Below are positions 44,009-55,429 of a stretch of DNA of 64,000 nucleotides, piece by piece. Made by a program: the position numbers and the translations under genes. Every line of letters starts with the position of its first letter. Positions within the stretch are counted from its first letter, which is position 1. The DNA comes from an uncultured Algibacter sp. GTDB taxonomy: Bacteria > Bacteroidota > Bacteroidia > Flavobacteriales > Flavobacteriaceae. The stretch lies in NCBI GenBank assembly GCA_937958265.1, contig CALGNX010000003.1, forward strand, positions 62,001-126,000. Direction: 5' to 3'. The notes under the pieces were generated by a model, which was not told where the DNA came from, did not search any database, and was given only the letters and a program-made list of their open reading frames with translations.

Positions 44009-45490
44009 ATGAAACACGATAAAAACAGCCCTCAGTTTAAAGACAATAATCAAAAAAACATAAAAGATACGCAGCTAAATTTTCTTCAAGCGCTTGCCCC
44101 GGTTATTTTGCTTATGGCTTTACTTTTCTACAATATTATTTTCTCTAAGGGCAGTTTACTAGGCGATTACTCGAATCAAATTATTTTACTTATTGGTGGT
44201 GTATTTGCTGCATCCATAGGTTTTTTCAACAAGGTTTCTATAAATCTTATGTTGTCTGAGATATGGCAAAATTTAAAAAGTGTATTTATTCCTATATTAA
44301 TTCTGTTTTTAGTAGGTGCCTTAGCAGGCACATGGCTAGTTAGCGGGGTAATACCAGCTATGGTATATTATGGTTTAAAGGTGCTAAACCCAGAAATATT
44401 TTTACCAGCATCTGTAATTATTGCAGCCTTAATTTCTATAGCCACAGGTAGCTCATGGACAACCTCTGCAACGGTTGGCATTGCACTTGTTGGTATAGGT
44501 ACAGCATTAGGTATTAGCCCAGGAATGATTGCTGGAGCCGTAATTTCCGGAGCTTACTTTGGGGATAAAATGTCACCACTAAGTGATACTACAAATTTAG
44601 CACCCGCAATGGCTGGCACCGATTTGTTTACACACATAAGATATATGAGCTTAACAACCATACCTACTATACTAATAACCTTAACTTTTTTTACCATTCT
44701 AAGCCTTTCTATAACAACCACCGGCAACACAGATGTTAGCAATTTACTGCAAACCATAAATACGACTTTTAACATTACGCCATGGTTATTTTTAGTACCC
44801 GTAGCTGTAATTGGGCTTATATTATTAAAAACAAAACCATTAATTGCACTAAGTGCCGGAGTTTTATTGGCCGCTCTATTCGCTGTTATTTTTCAACCAG
44901 GTATTTTAAAAGGCATTGCAAACTCCAATATAACTGCTATTACAACCGCTATTTTTACAGAAACACAAATAACCACAGAAAATGAAAAACTAAATGAACT
45001 TTTTTCTGCAGGTGGTATGCAAGGTATGCTATGGACAATTTATCTCATTATTTCTGCTATGATTTTTGGCGGTATTATGGATGGTATTGGCGCACTCTCT
45101 AAAATTACAAATGCATTATTAGACTTTGCCTCTTCTGTTTTTGGGTTATTTGCGAGCACCGTAATTAGTTGCTTAGGCCTAAATACCATTGCTTCAGATC
45201 AATATTTAGCAATAGTTATACCAGGTAAAATGTTTAAAAAAGCATACCAGGACAAAGGTTTAGCCCCAGAAAACTTAAGCCGAACTTTAGAAGATTCGGG
45301 TACAGTAACCTCTGTTTTAATTCCCTGGAATACTTGTGGCGCTTACCAATCGAGCGTATTAGGCGTAAATGTTGGCGATTATTTTATCTATGCCATATTT
45401 AATTGGCTAAGCCCATTTACCACACTATTATTTGCAGCATTTTCAATTAAAATAAAACAACTATCCCATTTAAAAAAGAGCACAATATAA
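44009..45490 (+). CDS. nhaC: Na+/H+ antiporter, NhaC family
   Basis: 493 residues with about twelve hydrophobic helices, in the inner membrane. It begins with a short charged cytoplasmic tail, then helix 1 (APVILLMALLFYNIIF). Family-typical segments include ATGSSWTTSATVGIALVGIG, SGAYFGDKMSPLSDTTNLAP (with conserved charged residues in the transport path), GGIMDGIG and LEDSGTVTSVLIPWNTCGAY. It exchanges sodium for protons, useful for a marine cell. It is divergent from the YdjM-like gene by about 90 bases. Confidence 0.93.
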   Translation: MKHDKNSPQFKDNNQKNIKDTQLNFLQALAPVILLMALLFYNIIFSKGSLLGDYSNQIILLIGGVFAASIGFFNKVSINLMLSEIWQNLKSVFIPILILFLVGALAGTWLVSGVIPAMVYYGLKVLNPEIFLPASVIIAALISIATGSSWTTSATVGIALVGIGTALGISPGMIAGAVISGAYFGDKMSPLSDTTNLAPAMAGTDLFTHIRYMSLTTIPTILITLTFFTILSLSITTTGNTDVSNLLQTINTTFNITPWLFLVPVAVIGLILLKTKPLIALSAGVLLAALFAVIFQPGILKGIANSNITAITTAIFTETQITTENEKLNELFSAGGMQGMLWTIYLIISAMIFGGIMDGIGALSKITNALLDFASSVFGLFASTVISCLGLNTIASDQYLAIVIPGKMFKKAYQDKGLAPENLSRTLEDSGTVTSVLIPWNTCGAYQSSVLGVNVGDYFIYAIFNWLSPFTTLLFAAFSIKIKQLSHLKKSTI

Positions 45491-45679
45491 CTCTAAATAC
45501 ATAAGAATTTAACAAAAAAAACACAACGTTTTTATACATTTCATAAAACCACCAACATTTTAACTACACTATACACAAATCCTATTACAAGATAAGTTTT
45601 TATAATCAAAATCAATACAAATAACCCAATTAGGGTAGTAGTTTTGCCATGTAATTAATAACCAAAAACAGATTATATT

Positions 45680-46324
45680 ATGTCACTAGTAGGAAAAAAA
45701 TTCCCAGATTTAAATGTTGATGCCATGAATGATATGGGCGACACCTTTAAAGTAAATGTTCTTGAAGAAGCGGTTAACAACAAAAAGAAAGTAGTTTTAT
45801 TTTGGTACCCAAAAGATTTTACTTTCGTATGCCCAACAGAATTACATGCATTTCAAGCAGCTATTGGCGAATTTGAAAAAAGAAACACGATAGTAATTGG
45901 GGCATCTTGCGATACTCCAGAAGTACACTTTGCTTGGTTAAGCACAGCTAAAGATAATGGCGGTATTGAAGGTGTTACTTACCCAATATTAGCAGATAGT
46001 AACAGAAATTTATCTAGCATTTTAGGTATTTTAGATATTACTAACGAAACCTATAACGAAGAAACAGGAACTGTTCAAGTAGAAGGCGATAATGTAACAT
46101 ACAGAGCCACCTATATTATTGATGAGGAAGGTACTGTACAGCATGAAAGTATTAACAATATGCCTTTAGGAAGAAATGTTGGTGAGTATTTACGTTTAGT
46201 AGATGCCTTAACACACGTACAAGAAAAAGGTGAAGTTTGTCCTGCAAACTGGGAAGAAGGTAAAACTGCAATGGGCGCAAATGCAAAAGCTACAGCCGAG
46301 TATTTAGCTGCACATGCCAACTAA
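45680..46324 (+). CDS. Peroxiredoxin, AhpC/TSA type (2-Cys)
   Basis: 214 residues that reduce peroxides in the cytoplasm. The peroxidatic Cys51 is in DFTFVCPTELHAF. The resolving Cys is in GEVCPANWEEG near residue 190, and the active-site Arg region (ATYIIDEEGTVQHESINNMPLGRN) is also present. It leads a peroxiredoxin-thioredoxin-DUF6952 series on one strand. A TAGTTTTG element at 45639-45646 is a likely promoter. An imperfect hairpin with a T run follows the stop, so downstream genes may receive less transcript. Confidence 0.95.
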   Translation: MSLVGKKFPDLNVDAMNDMGDTFKVNVLEEAVNNKKKVVLFWYPKDFTFVCPTELHAFQAAIGEFEKRNTIVIGASCDTPEVHFAWLSTAKDNGGIEGVTYPILADSNRNLSSILGILDITNETYNEETGTVQVEGDNVTYRATYIIDEEGTVQHESINNMPLGRNVGEYLRLVDALTHVQEKGEVCPANWEEGKTAMGANAKATAEYLAAHAN

Positions 46325-46335
46325 TAATTAAATTT

Positions 46336-46389
46336 AAAAAATCCAAATTCCAAAAAACAGTTTATCTAAATCTTGGAGTTTGGATTTTT
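46336..46389 (+). terminator. Terminator or attenuator hairpin between peroxiredoxin and thioredoxin genes
   Basis: AAAAATCCAAATTCCAA pairs with TTGGAGTTTGGATTTTT (11-bp outer stem, then an internal mismatch) and ends in T-rich sequence, 12 bases after the peroxiredoxin stop. It likely ends most transcripts but may let some read through into the thioredoxin gene. Confidence 0.6.
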
Positions 46390-46412
46390 ATTTACAAAAA
46401 TTCAGAAATGTT

Positions 46413-46721
46413 ATGATTACAGAATTAAACGAAGATAATTTACAAAGTATCGTTTCAGAAAATGATACCGTTGTTGTACAGTATTCAGCAACTTGGTGCG
46501 GTAACTGCAGAATTATGAAACCTAAGGTAAAAAAATTGGCTTCAGAACTAGAGGCTATTACTTTTGTTGTTGCAGATGCAGAAAAATTCCCAGAAAGCAG
46601 AAAATTAGCAACTGTAGATAATTTACCTACATTTGCAACTTTTAAAAATGGTGTATTAGTAAACCAAGTTCAAACTAATAAATTTGATGTTTTAAAATCG
46701 CTAGTTAACGAAGTTGTTTAA
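46413..46721 (+). CDS. Thioredoxin-family protein with WCGNC active site
   Basis: 102 residues from the ATG at 46413, with the thioredoxin fold: QYSATWCGNCRIMKPKV (Cys29 and Cys32), VVADAEKFPESRKLA and the cis-Pro in NLPTFATF. The common WCGPC is changed to WCGNC, which usually shifts redox potential. A longer frame starts 33 bases upstream inside the hairpin described above, so it is rejected. Being directly after a 2-Cys peroxiredoxin, it is a good candidate for its electron donor. Confidence 0.93.
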   Translation: MITELNEDNLQSIVSENDTVVVQYSATWCGNCRIMKPKVKKLASELEAITFVVADAEKFPESRKLATVDNLPTFATFKNGVLVNQVQTNKFDVLKSLVNEVV

Positions 46722-46783
46722 CGCTTTCGCGGAAAGAAAAAATAGTATTATTTTAATTAGCGAACTCCTTTTATAAAAACAGA

Positions 46784-47041
46784 ATGAAGTTACCAGTAAT
46801 TAAACACCTTACACAGTTTATCGAAGACAACGACGAAGATTTTGTTGTTGAAACGATTGAAACCTTAGAAGCACTAACAGAAGTTCCTTCGTTAAAAGAT
46901 GAAGAGTTAGATGTTATAGGCGAGTTAATATCCAATATGTACGGCGCTATTGAAGTTAATAAAATGACAAAAAGCGGCACACCTAAAAAAGAAGCTTTAA
47001 ATAGTTTTATGAGCCGCGTTATGGGTTCTATAGACAAATAG
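46784..47041 (+). CDS. DUF6952-type small conserved protein
   Basis: 85 residues, acidic and helical (MKLPVIKHLTQFIEDNDEDF, then ETLEALTEVPSLKDEELDVI, ending SRVMGSIDK), with no signal peptide or membrane segment. I recall this as a flavobacterial protein that follows peroxiredoxin and thioredoxin genes, now classed as DUF6952. The function is unknown, and the operon suggests a link to peroxide defence. It lies 62 bases after the thioredoxin gene and ends 20 bases before a strong terminator. Confidence 0.8.
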   Translation: MKLPVIKHLTQFIEDNDEDFVVETIETLEALTEVPSLKDEELDVIGELISNMYGAIEVNKMTKSGTPKKEALNSFMSRVMGSIDK

Positions 47042-47061
47042 TTTAAACAAAAACTTCCATA

Positions 47062-47099
47062 TTAAAAACCACTTTGCATAAGCACAGTGGTTTTTTTTT
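47062..47099 (+). terminator. Terminator of the peroxiredoxin operon; left copy of a direct repeat
   Basis: AAAACCACT and AGTGGTTTT form an imperfect stem around TTGCATAAGCAC, followed by nine T. The whole 38-base stretch recurs identically at 49861-49898, and similarity continues about 15 bases further (GTTT..AAAAA.TAGT). The two copies bracket the LRR gene segment. Confidence 0.8.
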
Positions 47100-47177
47100 G
47101 TTTAAAAAATAGTTTAAAATAAATTAATACCACATTTCTAATTTAAAATAAAGCATACTAACCAAGAAAGGTTTATA

Positions 47178-47342
47178 TACCAATTAAAATTTTAAAATAA
47201 AACTAATAACTCTTTTCTATCCCACCTCTATTTCAAAATCAAACAAAACCGTAGCTAAGACTATGCTTTTGATTTTCTTTCTCATATAAGCACGATATAA
47301 TTCAAGTTCTTTAGCCTAGTTTTAAATCATATTTGGTGTTAG
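47178..47342 (+). repeat. Dispersed hairpin repeat, copy C (complete)
   Basis: Runs from TACCAATTAAAATTTTAAAA to ATCATATTTGGTGTTAG and matches copy B over its full length. The central hairpin arms flank CCGTAGCTAAGACTATGC. It is inside the segment between the two duplicated terminators, upstream of the LRR gene. No open frame is present. Confidence 0.8.
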
Positions 47343-47540
47343 ATCAAAAAAAAGTGGTTTTATAACATAGCTTAACAAAGGAAGAAAAATAAAATTTAGC
47401 TAAATAAAACACATTATAAGTGAACGCTAAAAAAGAAAACAAATAGCTTTTGCCAGAAATAAAACTAAACTTACATTTGCCCATTAAAAGAGGCATTATA
47501 CACTAAGTAACTAACATTTTAGTATCCAAACGCAAAAAAC

Positions 47541-49841
<2,301 letters not shown>

Positions 49842-49860
49842 ACACAACAATAGTTATTTC

Positions 49861-49898
49861 TTAAAAACCACTTTGCATAAGCACAGTGGTTTTTTTTT
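49861..49898 (+). terminator. Terminator of the LRR gene; right copy of the direct repeat
   Basis: Identical over 38 bases to 47062-47099: imperfect AAAACCACT/AGTGGTTTT stem around TTGCATAAGCAC, then a run of ten T. It lies 19 bases after the LRR-gene stop. Confidence 0.8.
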
Positions 49899-50148
49899 TG
49901 TTTTAAAAATAGTAAAACATAATATTATTAGGTGCTAAAATATTTAAGAAGATAAGCGTTAAAAAGAATTGAAACCAATTTTAACACTTAAATAACAGTA
50001 AAATAAACAACTATATAAATAGTTTTTATATTTTTAACAGGAAACAAACTTAATACCTTTAACTACTATCAAAATAAATAATGTATTCTGTTTGTTTTTT
50101 TTGTTTACACTAATCCTTATTATTATTTTAAATTAAAAAAAACAGAAA

Positions 50149-50799
50149 ATGAATTTATCAAAAATATTATCTGACATAAAACTGAAAAACGCTCAAAATA
50201 TTCCTGCCGAAAAATGGGAAATCATGGAGCGCAGTACTAATCAACTAAAAGAAAATGCTTTAGGAGCAAAAGCCATAGGAAAAGGCGCTGTATTTCCTCC
50301 TTTTACTCTGCCAGATATTAATGGCAAAAAAAAGCATTTAATAGATTTTAATAATGATTTTTTAATCATCTCGTTCTATAGAGGTGGTTGGTGTCCATTT
50401 TGTAACCTGGAATTAAAAGCCCTTCAAAATATTATTCCAGAATTAAATAAATTAAATACAGATTTGGTAGCCATTACACCGGAAACTCCAGACAATTCAC
50501 TTTCAACTTCAGAGAAAAACGAATTATCGTTTTCGGTACTTAGTGATATTGATAATACTTATGCCAAATCATTAGGTTTAGTATTTGAACTACCTAAAGA
50601 TTTAATAGCAGTTTACAAATCTTTTAATATTAATTTAGATAAGCACAATAATAATCAAGATTACGAACTACCAATGCCAGCAACATATATCCTTAACAAG
50701 GATAAAAAAATTATTTACAGCTTTGTACCCGAAGATTATACAGAACGATTAGATCCAGAGGCTATTATTGAAGTTTTAAAAACACACTCTACATTGTAG
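50149..50799 (+). CDS. Peroxiredoxin-like family protein (AhpC/TSA)
   Basis: 216 residues with a thioredoxin-like peroxiredoxin fold. It has an N-terminal helical extension, FPPFTLPDINGKKKHLIDF, and the active site FYRGGWCPFCNLELKAL (WCPFC). DLVAITPETPDNSLST and a final VPEDYTERLDPEAI are also visible. The WCPFC motif is typical of the peroxiredoxin-like group, whose peroxidase activity is often assumed rather than shown. It is unrelated at operon level to the AhpC-type gene 4 kb upstream, but shares the antioxidant theme. Confidence 0.88.
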   Translation: MNLSKILSDIKLKNAQNIPAEKWEIMERSTNQLKENALGAKAIGKGAVFPPFTLPDINGKKKHLIDFNNDFLIISFYRGGWCPFCNLELKALQNIIPELNKLNTDLVAITPETPDNSLSTSEKNELSFSVLSDIDNTYAKSLGLVFELPKDLIAVYKSFNINLDKHNNNQDYELPMPATYILNKDKKIIYSFVPEDYTERLDPEAIIEVLKTHSTL

Positions 50800-51075
50800 G
50801 CATAAATTAAGTTTCCACTAAATTACCTTGAGATAGCAATAAATTAATAAAACTAGACCTTTATTGCTATCTTGAAAAAAAATCTGTAAATTTAGAATTC
50901 AAGTACCAATCCTAGTAGATATTATTATTTTTACAGAAATAAAATATCTTTTTTACTATACTCAAATCTTATTTATTAACAAAAGCTACCTGCAACATTT
51001 GAAAGTTAAATAAACACTAAAACAACCTCTACAACTAGTATCTTTTTTATATTTGGTTTATATCTTAAAAAACGT

Positions 51076-53601
51076 ATGAAAAAGCATTTACTATATTCTT
51101 TAATAGCAGTCCTCAGTATAACCAGCTCTTACAGCCAAAAACCTAAAACACCTTCATCCGCACAGATTTACGAATCTATACAGAAGCTAAACTTTTTAGG
51201 TTCCGTTTTATATGTCGCAGCACACCCAGACGATGAAAATACACGGTTAATCTCATACTTATCCAATCATGTAAAAGCAAGAACAGCATACTTATCATTA
51301 ACACGCGGCGACGGTGGGCAAAATTTAATAGGTCCAGAAATAAGAGAACTTTTAGGCGTTATAAGAACTCAAGAGTTATTGGCAGCACGACGTGTAGACG
51401 GTGGTGAACAAATTTTTACAAGAGCAAACGATTTTGGCTACTCTAAACACCCAGACGAAACCTTAGAAATTTGGAATAAAAATCAAGTATTAAGCGATGT
51501 TGTTTTAGCCATACGGCAATTTAAGCCAGACATTATTATAAACCGATTTGACCACAGAAGCCCTGGCACAACACATGGCCACCACACAGCATCTGCCATG
51601 CTAAGCATGGAAGCTTTTAATTTAGTTAACAACAAATCTGCCTTCCCAGAGCAACTAAAGCAAACTAGTGTTTGGAAACCACAACGCCTTTTTTTTAATA
51701 CCAGCTGGTGGTTTTATGGAAGTAAATCTAAATTTGACGCTGCCGATAAAAGCAACATGTTAAGTTTTGATATTGGCACATATTACCCATTAAAAGGCAT
51801 GAGTAATAATGAGTTGGCGGCACTAGCTAGTAGTCAGCATTTATGTCAAGGTTTTGGGCGTTTGGCACAGCGCGGCACACAAACAGAATATATCGAATTT
51901 TTAAAAGGCGAGCCGCTTACAGATAATCATGACATTTTCTCGGGAATTGAAACTTCTTGGAATCGTATAAAAGGCGGTAAAAAAATTGGTGCTATTTTAA
52001 ATAAGATTGAAGCTAACTTTAATTTTAAAGAGCCATCCACACATATTACAAAACTAGTAGAAGCTTACCAATTATTACAAAAAGTAGAAAACCAACATTG
52101 GAGAAATAAAAAATCGGAAGAACTTAAGGCCATTATTCAAATGTGTGCCGGTTTATACCTAGAAGCATCTGCAACCACTAATTGGGCCACACAAAATGAC
52201 AATGTAAAACTAAACTTAGAAGTATTAAACAGAAGTAAAACCCCTATAAGCTTAATAAGCATAAACAACAGCAACAATGTAACTATTTCAAAAAACATAC
52301 ACCTTAAAAATAATGTAAAATACAATTTTAAAGAAGCTATAAAGATACCTACAAACACAAAACCCACAACACCATATTGGCTAAACGAAAAAGGCACATT
52401 AGGGATGTACAAAGTAGACGATATGGGTATAATTGGTAAACCTGAAACACCACGAACGTTCAATATAAATTTTAATGTTCTTATAAATAAAACACTAATA
52501 ACATTTACCAAACCTGTTATCCAACGATTTTCCAAACCAGACAAAGGTGAGTTATACCGCCCTTTTGAAATTATTCCAGAAGCCTCTGCTAAAATTACAG
52601 AACAGGTTATAATATTAGATAACAATGAACAACGCAATATTACAGTAGTCGTAAAAGCCGGTAGAGACAACCTAAAAGGCAGCGTGGAAATTAACCACCC
52701 AAGTAATTGGAATATACGTCCTAAAAGCCAAGAAATAGCTATCGCACACAAAAATGAAGAACAAACTTTTACTTTTACAGTAACACCACCTAAAACACAA
52801 AGTGAAGCCTATATAAATCCCGTTATACATATAGGAAATAGTAATTACTCCAAAATGCTTATTGGTATTGATTATGATCACATACCCTACCAAACCGTAT
52901 TACTGCCTAGCGAAAGTAAAATTGTACGTTTAGATATTAAAAAACGAGGTAAAAACATTGCCTATATTCAAGGCGCTGGAGATGTCGTACCAGAAAGTTT
53001 GGAACAAATTGGTTACCATATTAGTCTTATTTCACCCGAGGATATCAACCCAGAAATGCTTAGTAAATTTGATGCCGTAGTAGTTGGTATTAGAGCTTAT
53101 AATATCCTGGAAGCATTAAACTTTAAACAACAGCAATTATTCAACTTTGTTGCTAATGGAGGAAATATGGTTGTACAATACAACACCAACCGTCGTATTA
53201 AAGTGGATAATATTGCACCTTATAATTTAACACTATCTCGCGACAGGGTAACCAATGAAAATGCAGAGGTTAGATTTTTAAACCCAACGCACGAGGTATT
53301 AAATGCACCCAACAAAATTACTCAAAATGACTTTAAAGGATGGACACAGGAACGCGGCTTATACTTTCCGGAGTCTTGGGACAAAGCGTTTACACCCATT
53401 CTTTCCATGAATGATAAAGGGGAAACCGCAAAAGACGGCAGTTTATTAATTGCTAAACACGGCAAAGGGTATTACGTTTATACAGGCTTAAGTTTTTTTA
53501 GAGAATTTCCTGCAGGCGTTTCTGGTGCCTATCGCTTATTTGCAAATATCTTATCTTTAGGAAAAAACGACGCAATTAAAAACAGTAAACTAAACGATTA
53601 A
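51076..53601 (+). CDS. PIG-L family deacetylase with C-terminal amidotransferase-like domain
   Basis: 841 residues with a signal peptide (MKKHLLYSLIAVLSITSSYS), so it acts in the periplasm or outside. The N-terminal PIG-L/LmbE zinc deacetylase domain (about 40-270) shows AAHPDDEN (49-56), LTRGDGGQNLIG and the GTTHGHHTASA histidines. A beta-rich middle (about 370-610) follows. A C-terminal class-I glutamine-amidotransferase-like fold (about 625-835) has YIQGAGDVVPESLEQIGY and VVVGIRAYNILEAL. It probably removes acetyl groups from an N-acetyl sugar derivative. A TATATTTG element at 51048-51055 is a likely promoter. The next genes are a tiny membrane protein and a sodium symporter, suggesting an uptake and processing unit. 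Confidence 0.9.
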   Translation: MKKHLLYSLIAVLSITSSYSQKPKTPSSAQIYESIQKLNFLGSVLYVAAHPDDENTRLISYLSNHVKARTAYLSLTRGDGGQNLIGPEIRELLGVIRTQELLAARRVDGGEQIFTRANDFGYSKHPDETLEIWNKNQVLSDVVLAIRQFKPDIIINRFDHRSPGTTHGHHTASAMLSMEAFNLVNNKSAFPEQLKQTSVWKPQRLFFNTSWWFYGSKSKFDAADKSNMLSFDIGTYYPLKGMSNNELAALASSQHLCQGFGRLAQRGTQTEYIEFLKGEPLTDNHDIFSGIETSWNRIKGGKKIGAILNKIEANFNFKEPSTHITKLVEAYQLLQKVENQHWRNKKSEELKAIIQMCAGLYLEASATTNWATQNDNVKLNLEVLNRSKTPISLISINNSNNVTISKNIHLKNNVKYNFKEAIKIPTNTKPTTPYWLNEKGTLGMYKVDDMGIIGKPETPRTFNINFNVLINKTLITFTKPVIQRFSKPDKGELYRPFEIIPEASAKITEQVIILDNNEQRNITVVVKAGRDNLKGSVEINHPSNWNIRPKSQEIAIAHKNEEQTFTFTVTPPKTQSEAYINPVIHIGNSNYSKMLIGIDYDHIPYQTVLLPSESKIVRLDIKKRGKNIAYIQGAGDVVPESLEQIGYHISLISPEDINPEMLSKFDAVVVGIRAYNILEALNFKQQQLFNFVANGGNMVVQYNTNRRIKVDNIAPYNLTLSRDRVTNENAEVRFLNPTHEVLNAPNKITQNDFKGWTQERGLYFPESWDKAFTPILSMNDKGETAKDGSLLIAKHGKGYYVYTGLSFFREFPAGVSGAYRLFANILSLGKNDAIKNSKLND

Positions 53602-53603
53602 CC

Positions 53604-53714
53604 ATGACCGAAAGCGAACCCAAAAAACAAACCTGGCTTAAATTATATTCTGTTGTTTTAATAGCTAACGCTATTTATCTCTTAGCGTTTTACATGATTT
53701 CAAAAGCTTTTTAA
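53604..53714 (+). CDS. Small single-pass membrane protein (36 aa)
   Basis: Starts two bases after the deacetylase stop and ends two bases before the symporter start. It begins MTESEPKKQTWLKLYSVVLI and has one transmembrane helix over about residues 13-32. Its exact fit between two co-oriented genes, polar N-terminus and clean hydrophobic helix make it a credible real gene. It may be an accessory subunit of the symporter. No family name is recognised. Confidence 0.7.
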   Translation: MTESEPKKQTWLKLYSVVLIANAIYLLAFYMISKAF

Positions 53715-53716
53715 CT

Positions 53717-55429
53717 ATGCAAATTTTAAGTTGGATTGATTGGTCTGTTCTTTGTTTTACATTAATAGCCATTGTTAGCTATGGCACTTACCAAACGCGA
53801 GGCAGTAAAAACGTTACAGATTACCTCAGAGGTGGAAACACATCTAAATGGTACACCATAGGGTTATCGGTTATGGCTACACAAGCTAGTGCTATTACAT
53901 TTTTATCTACTCCAGGTCAAGCCTTTAACGATGGTATGGGGTTTGTACAATTTTATTTTGGTATCCCCATTGCTATGGTGGTTATCTGCATGGTTTTTAT
54001 TCCCTTATACCACCGCTTAAAAGTATACACCGCTTACGAGTTTCTTGAAAACAGGTTCGATTTAAAAACACGAACATTAGCCGCTATTTTATTTTTAATA
54101 CAGCGTGGCTTGGCTGCCGGCATAACTATTTTTGCACCTGCCATTATACTATCTGTAGTATTAGGTTGGGATTTACTTACTTTAAACGTTATTATAGGGT
54201 TTTTGGTAATCGTTTACACGGTATCTGGCGGTACACGGGCCGTAAACGTTACTCAAAAGCACCAGATGGTTGTTATTTTTATAGGTATGCTAGTAGCTTT
54301 TTGTTTAATTGTAGACAAACTTCCACAAGATATAACGTTTAGTAAAGCTTTAGATATTGCAGGCGCTAGCGGTAAAATGGAAGTCCTAGATTTTTCCTTC
54401 GATTTAAATAACAGATATACCTTTTGGAGTGGTATTATTGGCGGTACCTTTTTAATGCTTTCCTACTTCGGGACAGACCAAAGCCAAGTACAGCGGTATT
54501 TATCTGGTAAATCTGTTAAAGAAATGCAACTGGGCTTAATATTTAATGGTATTTTAAAAGTGCCCATGCAATTTTTTATTCTGCTTGTTGGCGTTATGGT
54601 ATTTGTATTTTATCAATTTAATGAAGCTCCTGTAAACTTTAATCCAACAGCAACAGAACTGGTTTTAAACTCAGCATACGCAGAAGATTACAAAGCACTT
54701 CAAAAAGAACAGCAACAGGTATTTCAAAACAAACAAAAAGTAATAACAGCATATACAAATACAGAAAATACAAAGTACGCAAAATTAATTGCAGAAGCTA
54801 ATGCAGCAAGTAATACAATTAGAAAAGAAGCTAGAGATTTAATTAACAAAGCATCAGAAAAAAAAGGCATAAAAGCAGAAAGTAATGATAAGGATTATGT
54901 TTTCATTCATTTTATACTAACCAATTTGCCTCGCGGTTTAATTGGTTTATTATTGGCCGTAATTTTAAGCGCTGCTATGTCTAGTACAGCTAGCGAGTTA
55001 AATGCTTTGGGATCCACAACAACTATCGATCTCTACTTACGTAATAGCGGCACAAAAACAGAAGCACAACAAGTAAAAATATCCAGATGGTTTACACTTT
55101 TATGGGGTATCATGGCTATAGGTGTTGCCTGTGTTGCTAACCTTGCCGAAAATTTAATACAATTAGTAAATATAATAGGCTCCATATTTTATGGGAATGT
55201 TTTGGGTATTTTTCTACTTGCATTCTTTTTTAAATTTGTAAAAGGAAACGCTGTTTTTATAGCTGCCTTAATTACTCAGGTTCTTGTTATTTCGTTATAC
55301 TTTCTAGATTTGTACCATATTATAAATCTGCCTTTTTTATGGCTTAATTTTGTTGGCTGTATGATTGTTATTGTAATTGCTAGTTTAATTCAATTTATAA
55401 TGCCTAATGGACAAACAAAAAAATCTTAA
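53717..55429 (+). CDS. Sodium:solute symporter (SSS family)
   Basis: 570 residues with about thirteen hydrophobic helices, in the inner membrane. SSS motifs include FLSTPGQAFNDGMGFVQFYF (TM region), GGTRAVNVTQKHQM, SYFGTDQSQVQRYLSGKS and AMSSTASELNALGSTTTIDLY. A polar, Gln/Lys/Ala-rich insert of about 80 residues (about 315-395, predicted helical) breaks the core between two helices. It probably takes up a sugar or amino-sugar product, judging from the neighbouring PIG-L deacetylase and Gfo/Idh/MocA oxidoreductase. The substrate is not known. Confidence 0.92.
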   Translation: MQILSWIDWSVLCFTLIAIVSYGTYQTRGSKNVTDYLRGGNTSKWYTIGLSVMATQASAITFLSTPGQAFNDGMGFVQFYFGIPIAMVVICMVFIPLYHRLKVYTAYEFLENRFDLKTRTLAAILFLIQRGLAAGITIFAPAIILSVVLGWDLLTLNVIIGFLVIVYTVSGGTRAVNVTQKHQMVVIFIGMLVAFCLIVDKLPQDITFSKALDIAGASGKMEVLDFSFDLNNRYTFWSGIIGGTFLMLSYFGTDQSQVQRYLSGKSVKEMQLGLIFNGILKVPMQFFILLVGVMVFVFYQFNEAPVNFNPTATELVLNSAYAEDYKALQKEQQQVFQNKQKVITAYTNTENTKYAKLIAEANAASNTIRKEARDLINKASEKKGIKAESNDKDYVFIHFILTNLPRGLIGLLLAVILSAAMSSTASELNALGSTTTIDLYLRNSGTKTEAQQVKISRWFTLLWGIMAIGVACVANLAENLIQLVNIIGSIFYGNVLGIFLLAFFFKFVKGNAVFIAALITQVLVISLYFLDLYHIINLPFLWLNFVGCMIVIVIASLIQFIMPNGQTKKS

